Under the pieces are notes generated by a model. It had not been told where the DNA came from. It did not search any database and was given only the letters and a program-made list of their open reading frames with translations. The position numbers and the translations under genes were made by a program. A stretch of DNA of 64,000 bases. It comes from Alistipes sp. Lineage in GTDB: Bacteria > Bacteroidota > Bacteroidia > Bacteroidales > Rikenellaceae. This document shows, piece after piece, positions 63,351-64,000 of the stretch (within the stretch, counting starts at the first letter, position 1; every line of letters begins with the position of its first letter). The DNA is taken from assembly GCA_017465605.1 (NCBI GenBank), contig JAFTVW010000018.1, positions 1-64,000 on the forward strand, read 5' to 3'.

Positions 63351-64000
63351 ATGCAATTTCGTACCTATATAAATATTAAGCCTTGCTCGGAGCAAATCGA
63401 CCATTCAAAATCGATTTTCTCACTTGGCTCGTGCTTTGCCGAAAATATAGCATCGAAATTGCAACGTGCCAAGTTTCGCGTGACAGCATCACCGACAGGC
63501 ATACTCTTCAACCCCGAATCAATAGCCGACACTATTACCCGATTGGCCAGCACTCATTGCGACGAATCGCTCAATATGGCTATACGAGAGGACCTGCACA
63601 GCTGCGACGGCAGATGGTTTAGTTATGATGTCCACTCATCGCTTTGCGACAACGACACAGATACAACCGTAGCAAAAATCGCAGCGGCATATCGTCAAGG
63701 TCACGAAGCCCTACAACAAAGCGACGTGGTGATACTTACATTTGGCACAGCGTGGGTATATCGTCTGCGGGAGACAGGAGAGGTGGTAGCAAATTGTCAC
63801 AAGCAACCACACAACCTATTTTCGCGCGAACTGCTTAGCGTAGAACATATTGTCAACCGATATTCAGAGCTACTTTCGAATGCGGCATTGGCAGACAAAA
63901 GAGTGATTTTCACAGTCAGTCCCGTACGTCATTTAGCCGACGGATTGGCCGACAACTCATTGAGCAAAGCGATATTAAGAGTTGCCATCGGAGAGCTTGT
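63351..64000 (+). CDS. GSCFA-domain protein, cut off by the window end
   Basis: The frame starts at ATG 63351, 12 bp after the ABC-F stop, and is open to the end of the window (216 codons seen). The signature SLGSCFAENIASKL is at about residues 24-37, followed by SPTGILFNPESIADTI, VVILTFGTAWVYR and TVSPVRHLADG; these define the GSCFA family. GSCFA proteins have an SGNH-hydrolase-like fold and probably act on glycans or esters, but no substrate is established. It is likely cotranscribed with the ABC-F gene. Confidence 0.93.
   Translation, partial: MQFRTYINIKPCSEQIDHSKSIFSLGSCFAENIASKLQRAKFRVTASPTGILFNPESIADTITRLASTHCDESLNMAIREDLHSCDGRWFSYDVHSSLCDNDTDTTVAKIAAAYRQGHEALQQSDVVILTFGTAWVYRLRETGEVVANCHKQPHNLFSRELLSVEHIVNRYSELLSNAALADKRVIFTVSPVRHLADGLADNSLSKAILRVAIGEL

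Overview
The window looks like chromosomal DNA of a gut-type Bacteroidales bacterium, possibly Rikenellaceae/Alistipes-like; the genus is a guess. The evidence is a type III glutamine synthetase, a split B12-dependent methylmalonyl-CoA mutase, a fused MurF-Alr, a PorX-type response regulator, DUF4493, PCMD and fimbrillin lipoproteins, and a GSCFA protein. Promoters follow the Bacteroidetes form (TTTG, 19-20 bp, TAnnTTTG), and A-rich leaders mostly lack Shine-Dalgarno sequences. I saw no rRNA, tRNA, CRISPR array, IS element or prophage.

Layout. 0-0.5 kb: a broken BspA-type leucine-rich-repeat remnant. 0.5-7.2 kb: glnN, divergent from the mutA-mutB pair of the succinate-propionate pathway. 7.4-18.8 kb (minus): mfd, coaX, an outer-membrane barrel, a TPR protein, lptC, a CorC/HlyC protein and a PpiD-type foldase, mixing DNA repair, CoA synthesis and envelope assembly. 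18.9-22.5 kb (minus): rng, a 29-aa ribosomal-protein-like gene, HU, an SRPBCC protein, a cold-shock protein and the SRP RNA, which is divergent from mltG. 23.6-28.5 kb (minus): dsbD, tsaE, porX and a NUDIX hydrolase. 28.6-32.1 kb (plus): an S9 peptidase lipoprotein and a six-bladed propeller lipoprotein.

32.2-43.2 kb is the accessory part. Five consecutive lipoprotein genes (fimbrillin-like, two DUF4493, DUF4493+PCMD, PCMD) lie on the minus strand. They diverge from two paralogous outer-membrane beta-barrel genes across a 350-bp region that holds two near-identical 13-bp palindromes exactly 40 bp apart. This is the best candidate here for an undescribed surface structure.

43.3-58.4 kb is a long minus-strand run of housekeeping genes: a YhcH-family protein, an EEP hydrolase, a rhomboid protease, mutL, a small membrane protein, dnaJ, grpE, an RsmI-like methylase, murF-alr, mutS2, an MCE/MlaD protein and a cell-wall amidase. 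58.6-64 kb (plus): an LptD-like protein, an ABC-F ATPase and a GSCFA protein cut by the window end. LptC at 11 kb, the LptD-like protein and the MCE protein together make outer-membrane lipid traffic a recurring theme. Intergenic regulation is compact, with overlapping promoters at ffs/mltG, a promoter inside a terminator at dsbD, and a family of look-alike terminator hairpins between convergent genes.
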